Of a DNA stretch of 64,000 nucleotides, positions 1-8,096 are shown in pieces (position 1 is the first letter of the stretch; the number at the start of each line of letters is the position of its first letter). The position numbers and the translations under genes were made by a program. The stretch is from [Leptolyngbya] sp. PCC 7376 (lineage in GTDB: Bacteria > Cyanobacteriota > Cyanobacteriia > Cyanobacteriales > MRBY01). The stretch lies in assembly GCF_000316605.1 (NCBI RefSeq), contig NC_019683.1:3270036-3334035 (forward strand). Direction: 5' to 3'. The notes beneath the pieces were generated by a model, which made no database searches, was not told where the DNA came from, and saw only the letters and a list, made by a program, of their open reading frames with translations.

Positions 1-115
1 CAGTGACGGGCTCTGCGGTCACGATTGATTGATCGAGGGCGGTTTCAACGATCGCCTTTTTTTCCTTGAGATACCGTTCCAGAGAAAATCCCTGTGCCTT
101 AGCGTCTACTACCAT
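1..115 (-). CDS. crtE: Geranylgeranyl diphosphate synthase, N-terminal fragment
   Basis: Only the first 38 codons are in the window; the gene runs off the left edge. The ATG lies at 115-113 on the minus strand. The translated start (motif [16 protein letters not shown], then [10 protein letters not shown]) matches the beginning of cyanobacterial CrtE/GGPP synthases as I remember them. These condense isopentenyl units into the C20 precursor of carotenoids, phytol and quinone tails. The DDxxD metal-binding motifs lie beyond the edge and cannot be checked. The gene diverges from thrS across about 240 bases, which should hold both promoters. The call rests on a short piece, so it is likely but not certain. 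Confidence 0.7.
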   Translation of the reverse strand, partial: MVVDAKAQGFSLERYLKEKKAIVETALDQSIVTAEPVT

Positions 116-356
116 TTCTACGTTGTGGGACTGATGATTTTTTCAAGAACATTCTACAGTCCTTTGGTCGCAGTCTCGGCGTTAGGTCTTTCTCGTCTCA
201 ATCGGATTCGTTGGCGAATCTTGGGACACTAATCATTAGAGCTTCAGTCAATACTTGGAAAAACAGCAACGATCTTGGGTAGAGAGCACACCGAGCAGAT
301 ACCATGGATAAGTTGCAAAACAATATTGACCCAATATCCAAGGAGTGAAAGCGAGC

Positions 357-2171
357 ATGGCTGAAGCGAATGGTGATCAACATGAACCCATGAAACTTCC
401 GAAAACCAGTGAGTCGGAGAATCTTAAGCGTATTCGTCACACAGCATCCCACGTGATGGCTATGGCGGTACAGACGATTTTTCCTGATGCGCAGGTGACC
501 ATTGGTCCTTGGACAGAGAACGGTTTTTACTACGACTTTGATAAAGAGGAACCCTTTACGGACAAAGATCTCAAAACCATCAAGAAAGAGATGGTCAAGA
601 TCATTAAGAAGAAATATCCTGTGGTGCGCGAAGAGGTTTCCCGTGAGGAAGCGGAAAAGCGTATCAAAGCAATTAATGAGCCGTACAAACTAGAAATTCT
701 TGAGGGTTTGGAAGCGCCAATTACGCTTTATCATCTCGAAGATAAGTGGTGGGATCTTTGTGCTGGCCCCCACGTAGAAACGACTGGTGAGCTAAATCCT
801 AAGGCGATCGCCCTAGAGTCTGTGGCGGGTGCATACTGGCGTGGTGATGAAAATAATCAACAGCTGCAGCGCATCTATGGCACAGCTTGGGAAACCCCTG
901 AACAGCTCAAAGAATATAAACGCCGTAAGGAGGAAGCCCTCAAGCGTGATCACCGCAAACTAGGTAAAGATCTCGGTCTGTTTGTTTTTTCTGATCAAGT
1001 TGGCCCGGGTCTTCCTCTTTGGACTCCGAAAGGAACCTTAATTCGTTCTACTCTGGAAAATTTCCTCAAGGGCGAGCAAACTAAGCGCGGTTATCAAGGG
1101 GTTGTCACGCCTCATATTGCACGGGTTGATCTCTTTAAAGTGTCTGGTCACTGGCAAAACTATCGCGAAGATATGTTCCCTATGATGGCGGAAGACGATG
1201 AAGCGCGGGCAATGGAACAGGGCTTTGTGATGAAGCCTATGAACTGTCCTTTCCACATCCAAATCTATAAGGATCAATTGCGTTCCTACCGTGATTTGCC
1301 GATGCGTTTGGCGGAATTTGGCACGGTTTATCGGTATGAACAATCCGGTGAATTGGGTGGTCTAACGCGGGTGCGCGGTTTTACAGTGGATGATTCGCAC
1401 TTGTTTGTGACACCCGACCAGCTCGAAAAAGAATTTTTTAATGTTGTCGATTTGATTTTGACAGTCTTTAAGAGTCTGCAACTCAAGAATTTCAAAGCGC
1501 GTTTGAGTTTCCGTGACCCCAACTCTGACAAATATATTGGTTCGGATGAGGTTTGGGAAAAGGCTCAGAGCGCAATCCGTAATGCGGTGACTAGTCTTGA
1601 TATGGAGCATTTTGAGGCTGAGGGAGAGGCCGCATTCTATGGTCCGAAACTCGACTTTATTTTCCAGGATGTCCTAGAGCGGGAATGGCAACTCGGGACG
1701 GTGCAGGTTGACTATAATCTCCCCGAACGGTTCGAGCTGGAATATGTCTCTGAGGATGGCGATCGCCAACGTCCTGTGATGATTCACCGTGCGCCCTTTG
1801 GCTCTTTGGAGCGTCTCATCGGTATTCTCATCGAGGAATATGCAGGAGATTTCCCACTGTGGCTCGCACCGGAGCAAGTTCGAATCTTAGCGGTAGGTGA
1901 CGATTTCCTTCCCTATGCCAAAGAAAAAGCAGCTGAACTTCAAGCCCTCGGTATTCGTGCGATGGCTGATACATCTGGCGATCGCCTCGGCAAATTAGTC
2001 CGTAATGCTGAGAAACAGAAGATTCCTGTCATGGCAGTAGCTGGGGCAAAAGAATTAGAAGCGAATAGCTTGAGTATTCGTACTCGTGCATCGGGAGAAC
2101 TTGGTGCATTACCGATGGCTGAAGTGACCCAGCGTTTAGTAGAAGCTAACACCAACCATACCAATTTCTAA
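357..2171 (+). CDS. thrS: Threonyl-tRNA synthetase (no TGS domain)
   Basis: This class II synthetase charges tRNA-Thr. It is 604 residues long from the ATG at 357, chosen because AAGGAG (340-345) sits 11 bases upstream; an in-frame GTG at 345 overlaps that site and is less likely. The editing domain is present, with HTASH near residue 29 and CAGPH near residue 139. The catalytic core follows with MNCPFH, the motif 2 region (TVYRYEQSGE), DDSH and motif 3 (IHRAPFGSLERL), which supply the Cys/His/His zinc site. A C-terminal anticodon-binding domain ends the protein. The N-terminal TGS domain of the 642-residue E. coli enzyme is missing, which I believe is usual for cyanobacterial ThrRS. A strong terminator follows. 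Confidence 0.97.
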   Translation: MAEANGDQHEPMKLPKTSESENLKRIRHTASHVMAMAVQTIFPDAQVTIGPWTENGFYYDFDKEEPFTDKDLKTIKKEMVKIIKKKYPVVREEVSREEAEKRIKAINEPYKLEILEGLEAPITLYHLEDKWWDLCAGPHVETTGELNPKAIALESVAGAYWRGDENNQQLQRIYGTAWETPEQLKEYKRRKEEALKRDHRKLGKDLGLFVFSDQVGPGLPLWTPKGTLIRSTLENFLKGEQTKRGYQGVVTPHIARVDLFKVSGHWQNYREDMFPMMAEDDEARAMEQGFVMKPMNCPFHIQIYKDQLRSYRDLPMRLAEFGTVYRYEQSGELGGLTRVRGFTVDDSHLFVTPDQLEKEFFNVVDLILTVFKSLQLKNFKARLSFRDPNSDKYIGSDEVWEKAQSAIRNAVTSLDMEHFEAEGEAAFYGPKLDFIFQDVLEREWQLGTVQVDYNLPERFELEYVSEDGDRQRPVMIHRAPFGSLERLIGILIEEYAGDFPLWLAPEQVRILAVGDDFLPYAKEKAAELQALGIRAMADTSGDRLGKLVRNAEKQKIPVMAVAGAKELEANSLSIRTRASGELGALPMAEVTQRLVEANTNHTNF

Positions 2172-2203
2172 AAGATTGGCATCACAGATAAAATCAATCA
2201 TTT

Positions 2204-2242
2204 AAAAGCTCTCTGGAAGTTTGATTCCAGAGAGCTTTTTTT
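2204..2242 (+). terminator. Rho-independent terminator of thrS
   Basis: A perfect stem (AGCTCTCTGGAA paired with TTCCAGAGAGCT) around a short GTTTGA loop is followed by a run of T. It starts 32 bases after the thrS stop. Confidence 0.9.
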
Positions 2243-2281
2243 GAAAAATAGACTATTAATCTTGAATTAATTTTTACTTTT

Positions 2282-2848
2282 TTAATCTAAATCTCTATGT
2301 GTCAGAATTTTATGTTGCAATCGAATTTCAGCTAATCTTTCTTCTTGATTAGTTCGAGCCCCTAAGGTAAATTCTCCAACTAAAGAATAATAAACCATGC
2401 GAGCACGTGTGGTTGCTTCAAAGGGAGTAAAATCAAGTTCTAAGAAAAGATTTTTTGTGTAATCAAAACGCCGTTGATCGACATCCTTAAGAACCACAGC
2501 CACTTGTGGTTCATTCCTTGCCCAAGCCCGTATTGCATTTTCTACCTGACCGTCATCTTGGACAGCCAATTCAAATAGGCGTAATAGCTTGGCAGAAGCA
2601 TCACCTTTTTCTCGCTCAACCTGTTCAATAATTCCATCCGTATCATTCGCAATCCAAGCATCAATAAGCGCATCCAGAAGCTCTGCACGATTTTTGAAAT
2701 GCCAGTAGAAACTCCCTTTCGTTACCTCTAGTAACTTCGCAAGGGGTTCAACTCGCACGGCAGCAACTCCACTTTCGGATAGAACCTTCAATCCCAAGTT
2801 AATCCAGTCTTGCTTACCAAGTTTAGAATTCTCTTTTTTTTTGACCAT
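2282..2848 (-). CDS. TetR/AcrR family transcriptional repressor
   Basis: The N-terminal third is a TetR-type helix-turn-helix: VEPLAKLLEVTKGSFYWHFKNRAELLDAL is typical of the DNA-recognition helix and the one after it. The rest is an all-helical ligand-binding and dimer domain without a recognisable effector class. I place the start at the ATG at 2848 (MVKKKENSKL), giving 188 residues; an upstream in-frame ATG at 2866 would add MSIRCR. Neither has a clear ribosome-binding site. A 14-base palindrome overlaps the start region and a near-identical copy lies 48 bases away before the divergent SnoaL-like gene. This layout is typical of a self-regulating local repressor, so the neighbour is the likely target. 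Confidence 0.85.
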   Translation of the reverse strand: MVKKKENSKLGKQDWINLGLKVLSESGVAAVRVEPLAKLLEVTKGSFYWHFKNRAELLDALIDAWIANDTDGIIEQVEREKGDASAKLLRLFELAVQDDGQVENAIRAWARNEPQVAVVLKDVDQRRFDYTKNLFLELDFTPFEATTRARMVYYSLVGEFTLGARTNQEERLAEIRLQHKILTHRDLD

Positions 2849-2860
2849 ACGGCAGCGTAT
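2847..2860. promoter_or_regulatory. Palindromic operator 1 (probable TetR site)
   Basis: ATACGGCAGCGTAT is an inverted repeat with ATACG/CGTAT arms. It overlaps the tetR start codon at 2848 and touches the -35 element of the divergent promoter. A second copy differing at one central base lies at 2895-2908. Confidence 0.7.
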
Positions 2861-2888
2861 TGACATTCGTCGACAGAGCTATTAGTCT
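2860..2888 (+). promoter_or_regulatory. Candidate sigma-70 promoter for the SnoaL-like gene
   Basis: TTGACA at 2860-2865 is followed, after 17 bases, by TAGTCT at 2883-2888, a fair -10 match. Operators 1 and 2 flank this promoter, so a bound repressor would block RNA polymerase from both sides. Confidence 0.45.
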
Positions 2889-2894
2889 ATAGCC

Positions 2895-2908
2895 ATACGG
2901 TAGCGTAT
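2895..2908. promoter_or_regulatory. Palindromic operator 2 (probable TetR site)
   Basis: ATACGGTAGCGTAT repeats operator 1 with one central change, and its centre is 48 bases away. It sits near the expected transcription start of the SnoaL-like gene, 13 bases before the upstream ATG at 2922. Confidence 0.7.
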
Positions 2909-2921
2909 TGAGAAAGCAGGC

Positions 2922-3557
2922 ATGAATATTTTTAGTCAAAAACATTGGATTTACAGGCTTTATAGTGCTCTAAAAGCGCATTTCAGAAATATAGGTTTTA
3001 TTAGTTTTGCTTACGCAATATGTGTCGCTTTTGTCTGCAGCTGGAGTGTGCCAGCGATCGCCAGCCCTATTCCTAATCATCAGCTCGTATCAATCAACGT
3101 TAATCATCAAGGAGAGAATGCTATGTCTATCGAACAAAATCGGATGATCGCCCTTCGATTTGCAACAGAGGGTTGGGGGACAAGTCCTAACTGGCGAGAA
3201 GTTTGGGATGAGCTAATGGCAGATGATGTGGTGTATCACTTCAATAGTTCAGCAGAGCCAATTGTTGGTTTGGAAGCGAATAAAGAATTTAATACTGATT
3301 TATTCCAAGGTTTTCCAGATCTCCATAATGCTATTCACGATGTGATTGTGGAAGGCAATAAGGTTGTTTATCACTCAACTTTAAAAGGCACAAATACAGG
3401 TTCTTTTTTAGGTGTGCCACCGACAGGAAAAGTTGTGGAAATCCATGACTTTACACTACTCAGTCTTTCTGGTGGGAAAATTTCAGAATGGTGGTATGAC
3501 TGTAATTTACTGGAAGTGATGCAGCAACTGGGTTTAGTGCCAGATGAGTCGGCATAA
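2922..3557 (+). CDS. SnoaL-like ester-cyclase-fold protein, possible leader peptide
   Basis: The C-terminal 144 residues have the look of the SnoaL-like polyketide/ester cyclase family (NTF2-like fold): NRMIALRFATEGWG, an EVWDELMADDVVYHF segment and GVPPTGKVVEIHDFTLL. The biochemical substrate is unknown. The open frame begins at 2922 with a hydrophobic stretch (residues 25-47, ending SVPAIAS) that looks like a signal peptide. However, an ATG at 3123 has a much better ribosome-binding site (AAGGAG, 8 bases upstream) and would give the usual cytosolic family length. Both products may be real. The gene diverges from tetR and is flanked by its operators, suggesting a stress- or compound-induced role. 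Confidence 0.8.
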   Translation: MNIFSQKHWIYRLYSALKAHFRNIGFISFAYAICVAFVCSWSVPAIASPIPNHQLVSINVNHQGENAMSIEQNRMIALRFATEGWGTSPNWREVWDELMADDVVYHFNSSAEPIVGLEANKEFNTDLFQGFPDLHNAIHDVIVEGNKVVYHSTLKGTNTGSFLGVPPTGKVVEIHDFTLLSLSGGKISEWWYDCNLLEVMQQLGLVPDESA

Positions 3558-3588
3558 ACTTTTCTTTAATACAGCAAATTAATCAGGA

Positions 3589-4029
3589 TCAGGTGAAATT
3601 TATAGCTGGGCGACGATAGTTCAGTTCAATGATTTTTGTCACTTGTCCTGTTTCTTCGTAGATATAGTCATCCACTAGAAACACTTGTCCATTTTCAAAA
3701 AGTAAAGAATAAAATACATTTCGTTCTTTTAAAACTACTCTTGAAGCATCACAAACAGTAGAACAATAAAAATGGCGTGATATGTCTGCAGCTAAGTTTT
3801 CAATTAGTGGTAATAAAGGTTCGATTTTGACATATATGCTCAGACAGTATTTTAAGCCTTGATCTAAATCAGTATTTTCAGAATATTGAAAAATACTTTG
3901 TTCTACTGCTGCATCATCCCAATCATTCAAACCTTCATATAGAAGAAAAAAATTCAAAGTAGGAAATTTGTTTCTGAGAAAAAGCTCTAGTTCTTGGTAT
4001 TCAAGATGTTTGTCTATCACGATATCCAT
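3589..4029 (-). CDS. Hypothetical protein, 146 aa
   Basis: I do not recognise this family. The product is acidic, soluble and without signal peptide or membrane helix. It has two cysteines close together (HFYCSTVCDAS, around residue 92) and ends with a strand-rich section (FLVDDYIYEETGQVTKIIELNYRRPA). It is convergent with the SnoaL-like gene and diverges from the MscS gene. The frame is intact, but coding status rests on length and a plausible amino-acid composition only. Confidence 0.55.
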   Translation of the reverse strand: MDIVIDKHLEYQELELFLRNKFPTLNFFLLYEGLNDWDDAAVEQSIFQYSENTDLDQGLKYCLSIYVKIEPLLPLIENLAADISRHFYCSTVCDASRVVLKERNVFYSLLFENGQVFLVDDYIYEETGQVTKIIELNYRRPAINFT

Positions 4030-4163
4030 AGCTTATTTATAGCTGAGGGCGATCGCCACCTAGATTTTAGGACATCTACTATATGATTAGTCCTGCAAAT
4101 AATATTTTCGCTATGCTCTGGTCATTCCCGTAAAATCTAGGGACGACCTATTGTCTGACTACC

Positions 4164-4994
4164 GTGGAAAAATATCTTGATATAGCCATCAAATATGGTA
4201 TGGATTTCGGCATTCGCTTTCTCGTTGCCCTAATTGTCTTAGCCATTGGCTTACTGGTTGCCAAAGTACTACGCAATCTCATTAAAGCAATCATGTCGAA
4301 GGCAAAAGTTGACATGACGATTACCAACTTTGTTGGAAATCTGACCTATATTGCCTGCATTGCTTTACTTGTCGTCGTCGTTCTAGAACAAATTGGCATT
4401 GCAACCACCTCCTTTGTCGCTGTTTTGGGTGCTGCTGGTCTAGCGCTCGGTTTGGCGATGCAGGGTTCCCTCAGTAATTTCGCCTCTGGATTTTTGCTAG
4501 TAATCTTTCGTCCCTTTAAGATTGGCGATCGCATTGAAGCCGGAGGAGTAGAAGGAGAAGTTGAAGAAATATCTTTATTAACGACCTCATTAACGGCCTC
4601 AGATAATCGCAAAATTATCATTCCAAATAGCAAGATTTATAACGACAATATTATTAATTTCTCTGCTTATCCCACGAGTCGTATCGATTTTAAATTTACG
4701 ATTAGCTACGACGATAGTATCGATAAGGCTAAACAAATTTTTGCGGATGTAATTGCAAAAGAGAATCGAATTTTAAAAGAGCCTAAATCAAAATGCGTTG
4801 TTACAGAATTATCCAATCGCGGCGTGGAATTTAAAGTAAAAGTCTGGGTGGACAACTATAACTATGGTAAAGTTCGTGCTGAGATTAATGAACAGGTGAA
4901 AAAGGAATTTGATCGTAAAGGTTTAACGATTCCCTATTCTCATCCTGATGCCTACATGTATTCATTACAGAAGCTACGCAAAATGTTTTTCTAG
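4164..4994 (+). CDS. Small-conductance mechanosensitive channel, MscS family
   Basis: The 276-residue length is that of a minimal MscS channel, which opens on membrane tension to release solutes during osmotic downshock. Three hydrophobic segments lie near residues 15-40, 55-80 and 85-115. The third has the Gly/Ala-rich pore-lining pattern (VLGAAGLALGLAMQGSLSNFASGFLL). The conserved beta domain follows (RPFKIGDRIEAGGVEGEVEEISL, then IIIPNSKIYNDNIINFS). The start is the GTG at 4164; no ribosome-binding site is evident. The lipid-kinase fusion gene follows after 21 bases on the same strand, so the two may be cotranscribed. Confidence 0.92.
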   Translation: MEKYLDIAIKYGMDFGIRFLVALIVLAIGLLVAKVLRNLIKAIMSKAKVDMTITNFVGNLTYIACIALLVVVVLEQIGIATTSFVAVLGAAGLALGLAMQGSLSNFASGFLLVIFRPFKIGDRIEAGGVEGEVEEISLLTTSLTASDNRKIIIPNSKIYNDNIINFSAYPTSRIDFKFTISYDDSIDKAKQIFADVIAKENRILKEPKSKCVVTELSNRGVEFKVKVWVDNYNYGKVRAEINEQVKKEFDRKGLTIPYSHPDAYMYSLQKLRKMFF

Positions 4995-5015
4995 GGAGAA
5001 TTCAGGAGAGCATTT

Positions 5016-6308
5016 ATGTCGATATGTGTTGCGCTAATTGCCCATGACAGCAAGAAAAATGACATGGTGGGACTGGCGAAAAAGTATGAGTCTATTCTTG
5101 GGCGTTACAGACTTGTTGCCACGGGTAATACTGGGGAACAGATTCTCAATGCCACAGGTTTAGAAGTTGAATGTTTAGCCACTGCGGTCAATGGTGGTGT
5201 GTTGCAGATTGCGGCCAAGGTGGTTTCTGGGGAAATTGCGGGCGTTATTTTTCTGATGGATGCGCTTACGCCGCAGCCCTATGAGCCGGATCTCCAAGCT
5301 TTGATTCGGGTTTGCAATCTCTATGACATTCCCCTCGCCACAAACCTTTCTATTGCGGAATTATCGATTCAGGCGATCGCCAAACGTCGGGAAGCATATT
5401 TGATTTTCAATCCAGTGGCAGGACAGGGCAATCCAGATCAAGATTTGGCACAGATTCGCAATATTTTGGAGCCTCAAGTTAATCTCCATGTGATTTTCAC
5501 AAAGCCTGATATTGATCCTGTTGACCAGGCAAAGGAAGCGGTTGCAGCTATCCAAAAACTTCAAGCCAATAATGATCAAGGTTGCATTATTGCCTCCGGT
5601 GGTGATGGGACTGTATCGGCGATCGCCGGGGTGACCATAGAGACAGACATTCCTTTGGGAGTGATACCGCGCGGGACGGCTAATGCTTTTGCTGTGGCGT
5701 TGGGTTTACCCACAAATCTAAAGCGCGCCTGTGAAACCATTGCTGCCGGAAATACACGCAAGGTGGATGCGGCTTATTGTAATGACATTCCGATGGTGTT
5801 GTTGGCAGGCGTGGGATTTGAGGCAGGGATGGTGAATAATGCCAACCGCGAACTCAAAAATCGTTTGGGTAGTCTCGCCTATATTTTGTCGGGAGCACAG
5901 CAATTTTTCACGCAGGAAGATTTCAATGCAACTATCGAATTAGACGGTGAAGTTTTAGATATTAAAACTGGGGCAGTGACCGTGGCAAATGCGGCTCCAT
6001 CCACATCGGTAATGGCGCAAGGATTTGGGAGCGTAATTCCGGATGATGGCCTGCTGGAAGTCACAATCCCGGCTTCCAATAACCTCTTACAAGGTCTCAA
6101 CTCATCTCTAACGCTATTAGCTTCAGCTCTCGTAAAGACTAAAGTTGAAGATGAAGCTTTGATTTGTATCCGCACAGATCGCGTCAAAGTTACGACTGAT
6201 CCACCACAGCAACTTGTCGTCGATGGGGAAATCTTAGAAGCAAACCCCATCGAATTCACTTGTGTCCCAAAAGGATTAACCGTATTTACTCCTCTCCAAA
6301 CTGTTTAA
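5016..6308 (+). CDS. Methylglyoxal-synthase-like domain fused to a diacylglycerol-kinase-type lipid kinase
   Basis: Residues 1-125 resemble methylglyoxal synthase (IAHDSKKNDM, VATGNTGEQI, MDALTPQPYEPD). Residues 130-430 are a YegS/DAGK-type lipid kinase, with FNPVAGQGNP, the ATP-binding GGDGTVSAIAG and IPRGTANAFAVALGLP. Compared with E. coli MgsA as I remember it, the catalytic Asp71 position is Val62 and the His98 position is Tyr89, while His10 and Asp92 remain. The first domain is therefore probably not a working synthase and may bind a phosphorylated metabolite. The kinase would phosphorylate a lipid at the membrane; its substrate is unknown. It follows the MscS gene closely, with a GGAG site before the ATG. 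Confidence 0.88.
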   Translation: MSICVALIAHDSKKNDMVGLAKKYESILGRYRLVATGNTGEQILNATGLEVECLATAVNGGVLQIAAKVVSGEIAGVIFLMDALTPQPYEPDLQALIRVCNLYDIPLATNLSIAELSIQAIAKRREAYLIFNPVAGQGNPDQDLAQIRNILEPQVNLHVIFTKPDIDPVDQAKEAVAAIQKLQANNDQGCIIASGGDGTVSAIAGVTIETDIPLGVIPRGTANAFAVALGLPTNLKRACETIAAGNTRKVDAAYCNDIPMVLLAGVGFEAGMVNNANRELKNRLGSLAYILSGAQQFFTQEDFNATIELDGEVLDIKTGAVTVANAAPSTSVMAQGFGSVIPDDGLLEVTIPASNNLLQGLNSSLTLLASALVKTKVEDEALICIRTDRVKVTTDPPQQLVVDGEILEANPIEFTCVPKGLTVFTPLQTV

Positions 6309-6522
6309 TGACTTAACCCAACACATCATATGCAAAGTAAAAAGCCTAGAGATAATATGTTCCATCTCTAGACTCAACAAAAGATTATTCAACTGATTCC
6401 CTATGCTAACTTATGGAGCGATTTCTTAAATAGCAAAGATATAAATGATCAGTTCCATTAATTTCATATGTAATCCAATTCGTATGGAAGCAGAACTAAA
6501 ATATTAAGCATCTCGAATTAAA

Positions 6523-6921
6523 CTAAACGCGAATCTGTATAGTCATTGTACAGTTAGTGAATTCTCCAACATAGTCATAGCCATCTTGATACTCTTTATA
6601 GTCACAAATCCATTCTTGATTTGTCGCATACATTCCAAAATCAGGAATATGAAGATCTCCATTACCTTCTAACTTGCGAGTAACAGCCAGCCTTTCCTTA
6701 TTCCCCACTTGAGCGGTTTTGGTTTGATCCTTTTTATTAGAAGAAGACGTGAGACGAACTCGCTGCTGACCCTGTGGACCATCATCTATCCGAGTAACAG
6801 TGTAGTTATTAGCTACACCCACTTTCTGGGCAAAAGAAACATCTGGAAAGATAGACAGAATAAGAACCATGGTTGCGGCTAATAAACCAACGACTATAAA
6901 ATGCAGCTTTTTCCCTTGCAT
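6523..6921 (-). CDS. Secreted hypothetical protein, about 132 aa
   Basis: I do not recognise the family. The ATG at 6921 is chosen because a signal peptide starts there (MQGKKLHFIVVGLLAATM, cleavage expected after SFAQ) and a GAAGTGAG site precedes it; the frame stays open upstream to 7017. The mature part of about 100 residues is polar and ends with a likely disulfide pair (WICDYKEYQDG and FTNCTMTIQIRV). It should be exported to the thylakoid lumen or periplasm. It stands alone between convergent neighbours and an IS-scarred gap. Confidence 0.6.
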   Translation of the reverse strand: MQGKKLHFIVVGLLAATMVLILSIFPDVSFAQKVGVANNYTVTRIDDGPQGQQRVRLTSSSNKKDQTKTAQVGNKERLAVTRKLEGNGDLHIPDFGMYATNQEWICDYKEYQDGYDYVGEFTNCTMTIQIRV

Positions 6922-7501
6922 AACACTCACTTCAATAAATACATAATTGACGTAGAAATCATATGTTTTCTGTCGATCATGAGATGCAAAGATCTCGGAA
7001 AAATTTAGATTTATCAATAAATCTTTGTCAAATGCTCTCCCATTTCCTTTTGGCGCATTGGTATGGAGTCAATTTCAGAAAAGATAGGATTTAGATTAAT
7101 TAGAGTAGAGCTGCGTAGTTTTGTGCCACCATCTTTGCCAATTAATACAACAGCACAATCACTATCACTGGAATTGTAGCGATATAAATTTCTGGCAGAT
7201 AAGGCGATCGCCTGATGCTTCTTTGGCGTGACAAAGTTCTGGCTCGTACCTGAAGAATATTTCTCAGATTGAGCATTCCCGCCAATTTTTGTGTCAATCT
7301 ACTTTGTGGTCTCATTGCCTATTGTCATCAGCCCAAGAAACCTTCTCTAAAACTTGATTAGAACCTTGATTCCTTATCCCGAACTCACGTGTTCTTACGG
7401 ATATGAGTAGATTGACATTCCGGACATTTCATTGGGTTAGCATCCTCAATTCATACTTCTATTCTGCAATGCTCCCAAGACAATCTTTGATCAGCAACCA
7501 A
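6922..7501. other. Gene-poor gap with insertion-sequence scraps
   Basis: No intact gene is visible. The stretch has one HIP1 site, then AT-rich sequence. Around 7378-7432 a piece of an IS982-type end abuts a short IS1-type transposase start, described separately. The remainder has no structure I can name. Confidence 0.6.
7378..7432 (-). mobile_element. IS remnants: IS1-type transposase start joined to an IS982-type end
   Basis: On the minus strand from 7432 the reading MKCPECQSTHIRKN matches the zinc-finger start of IS1-family InsA proteins in cyanobacteria. It stops after 15 codons where the sequence turns into ACGTGAGTTCGGG (7390-7378). The same 13 bases, read inward, form the outer ends of the two IS982-type copies at 22562 (one mismatch) and 23237. 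The likeliest reading is an old IS982-type insertion into an IS1-type element, then decay of both. Confidence 0.5.
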
Positions 7502-7963
7502 TTACAGAGAGAGAGATTCAGACTGAACATCCACTTGTTCGAGATACTCTCTAAATCTTTCGAGATCAGCCTGAATTGTTGACTCAACAACTTTTCCGAG
7601 AAACAAATTATCCATCACCTGTCCTAAAACACCAGGGATATCGTAAGCAATACTCAGTCGAACAATGCTACTGGCTTTACGGTCATAAAAACGTACAGCA
7701 CCGCGATTCGGCAGGCCATCGATAGATTCCCACTGAATAATTTGATTTGGCACTACCTTGAGAGTTTTGGAGAGCCATTTAAACTCAAACGAGCCACTCG
7801 CTAATTTCCAGCGGGATAACTCTGAATTCTCATCCAAAATCTCAACTGACTCAATCCATTTCATCCATTTTGGCATCTGCTCAAGGTCAGACCAAAGTCC
7901 CCAAACCGTTTCGATGGGGGCATTTACTTCGATCTGTACACTGTGTTCGAGCCAGCTAGACAT
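7502..7963 (-). CDS. SRPBCC (START-like) family protein
   Basis: The 153-residue protein has the pattern of the polyketide cyclase/dehydrase branch of the SRPBCC fold. It shows an N-terminal strand with VQIEVNAPIETVWGLWSDLEQMPKWMKWIESV, the central FEFKWLSKTLKVVPNQIIQWESIDG, and a C-terminal helix FLGKVVESTIQADLERFREYL. Such proteins form a deep hydrophobic pocket; in cyanobacteria related ones are often found near carotenoid genes. No such neighbour is present here, so the ligand is unknown. It lies upstream of nothing co-oriented except after lepA, 133 bases away on the same strand. Confidence 0.85.
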   Translation of the reverse strand: MSSWLEHSVQIEVNAPIETVWGLWSDLEQMPKWMKWIESVEILDENSELSRWKLASGSFEFKWLSKTLKVVPNQIIQWESIDGLPNRGAVRFYDRKASSIVRLSIAYDIPGVLGQVMDNLFLGKVVESTIQADLERFREYLEQVDVQSESLSL

Positions 7964-8096
7964 AAAACTTCATATTGAAAATCGCTTCACTACTCTAACA
8001 GAATTATTTCGATACTTGGGATGCACTATAGATATTAAAAAGAGGCGATCGCCGCCCCCTTTTCTTATCGAACTACCAATAATGATTGTGTGGTTT

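Noticed and set aside
29-232. A 67-codon plus-strand open frame at the left edge
   Set aside because: It overlaps the crtE start on the other strand, which has a convincing family match.
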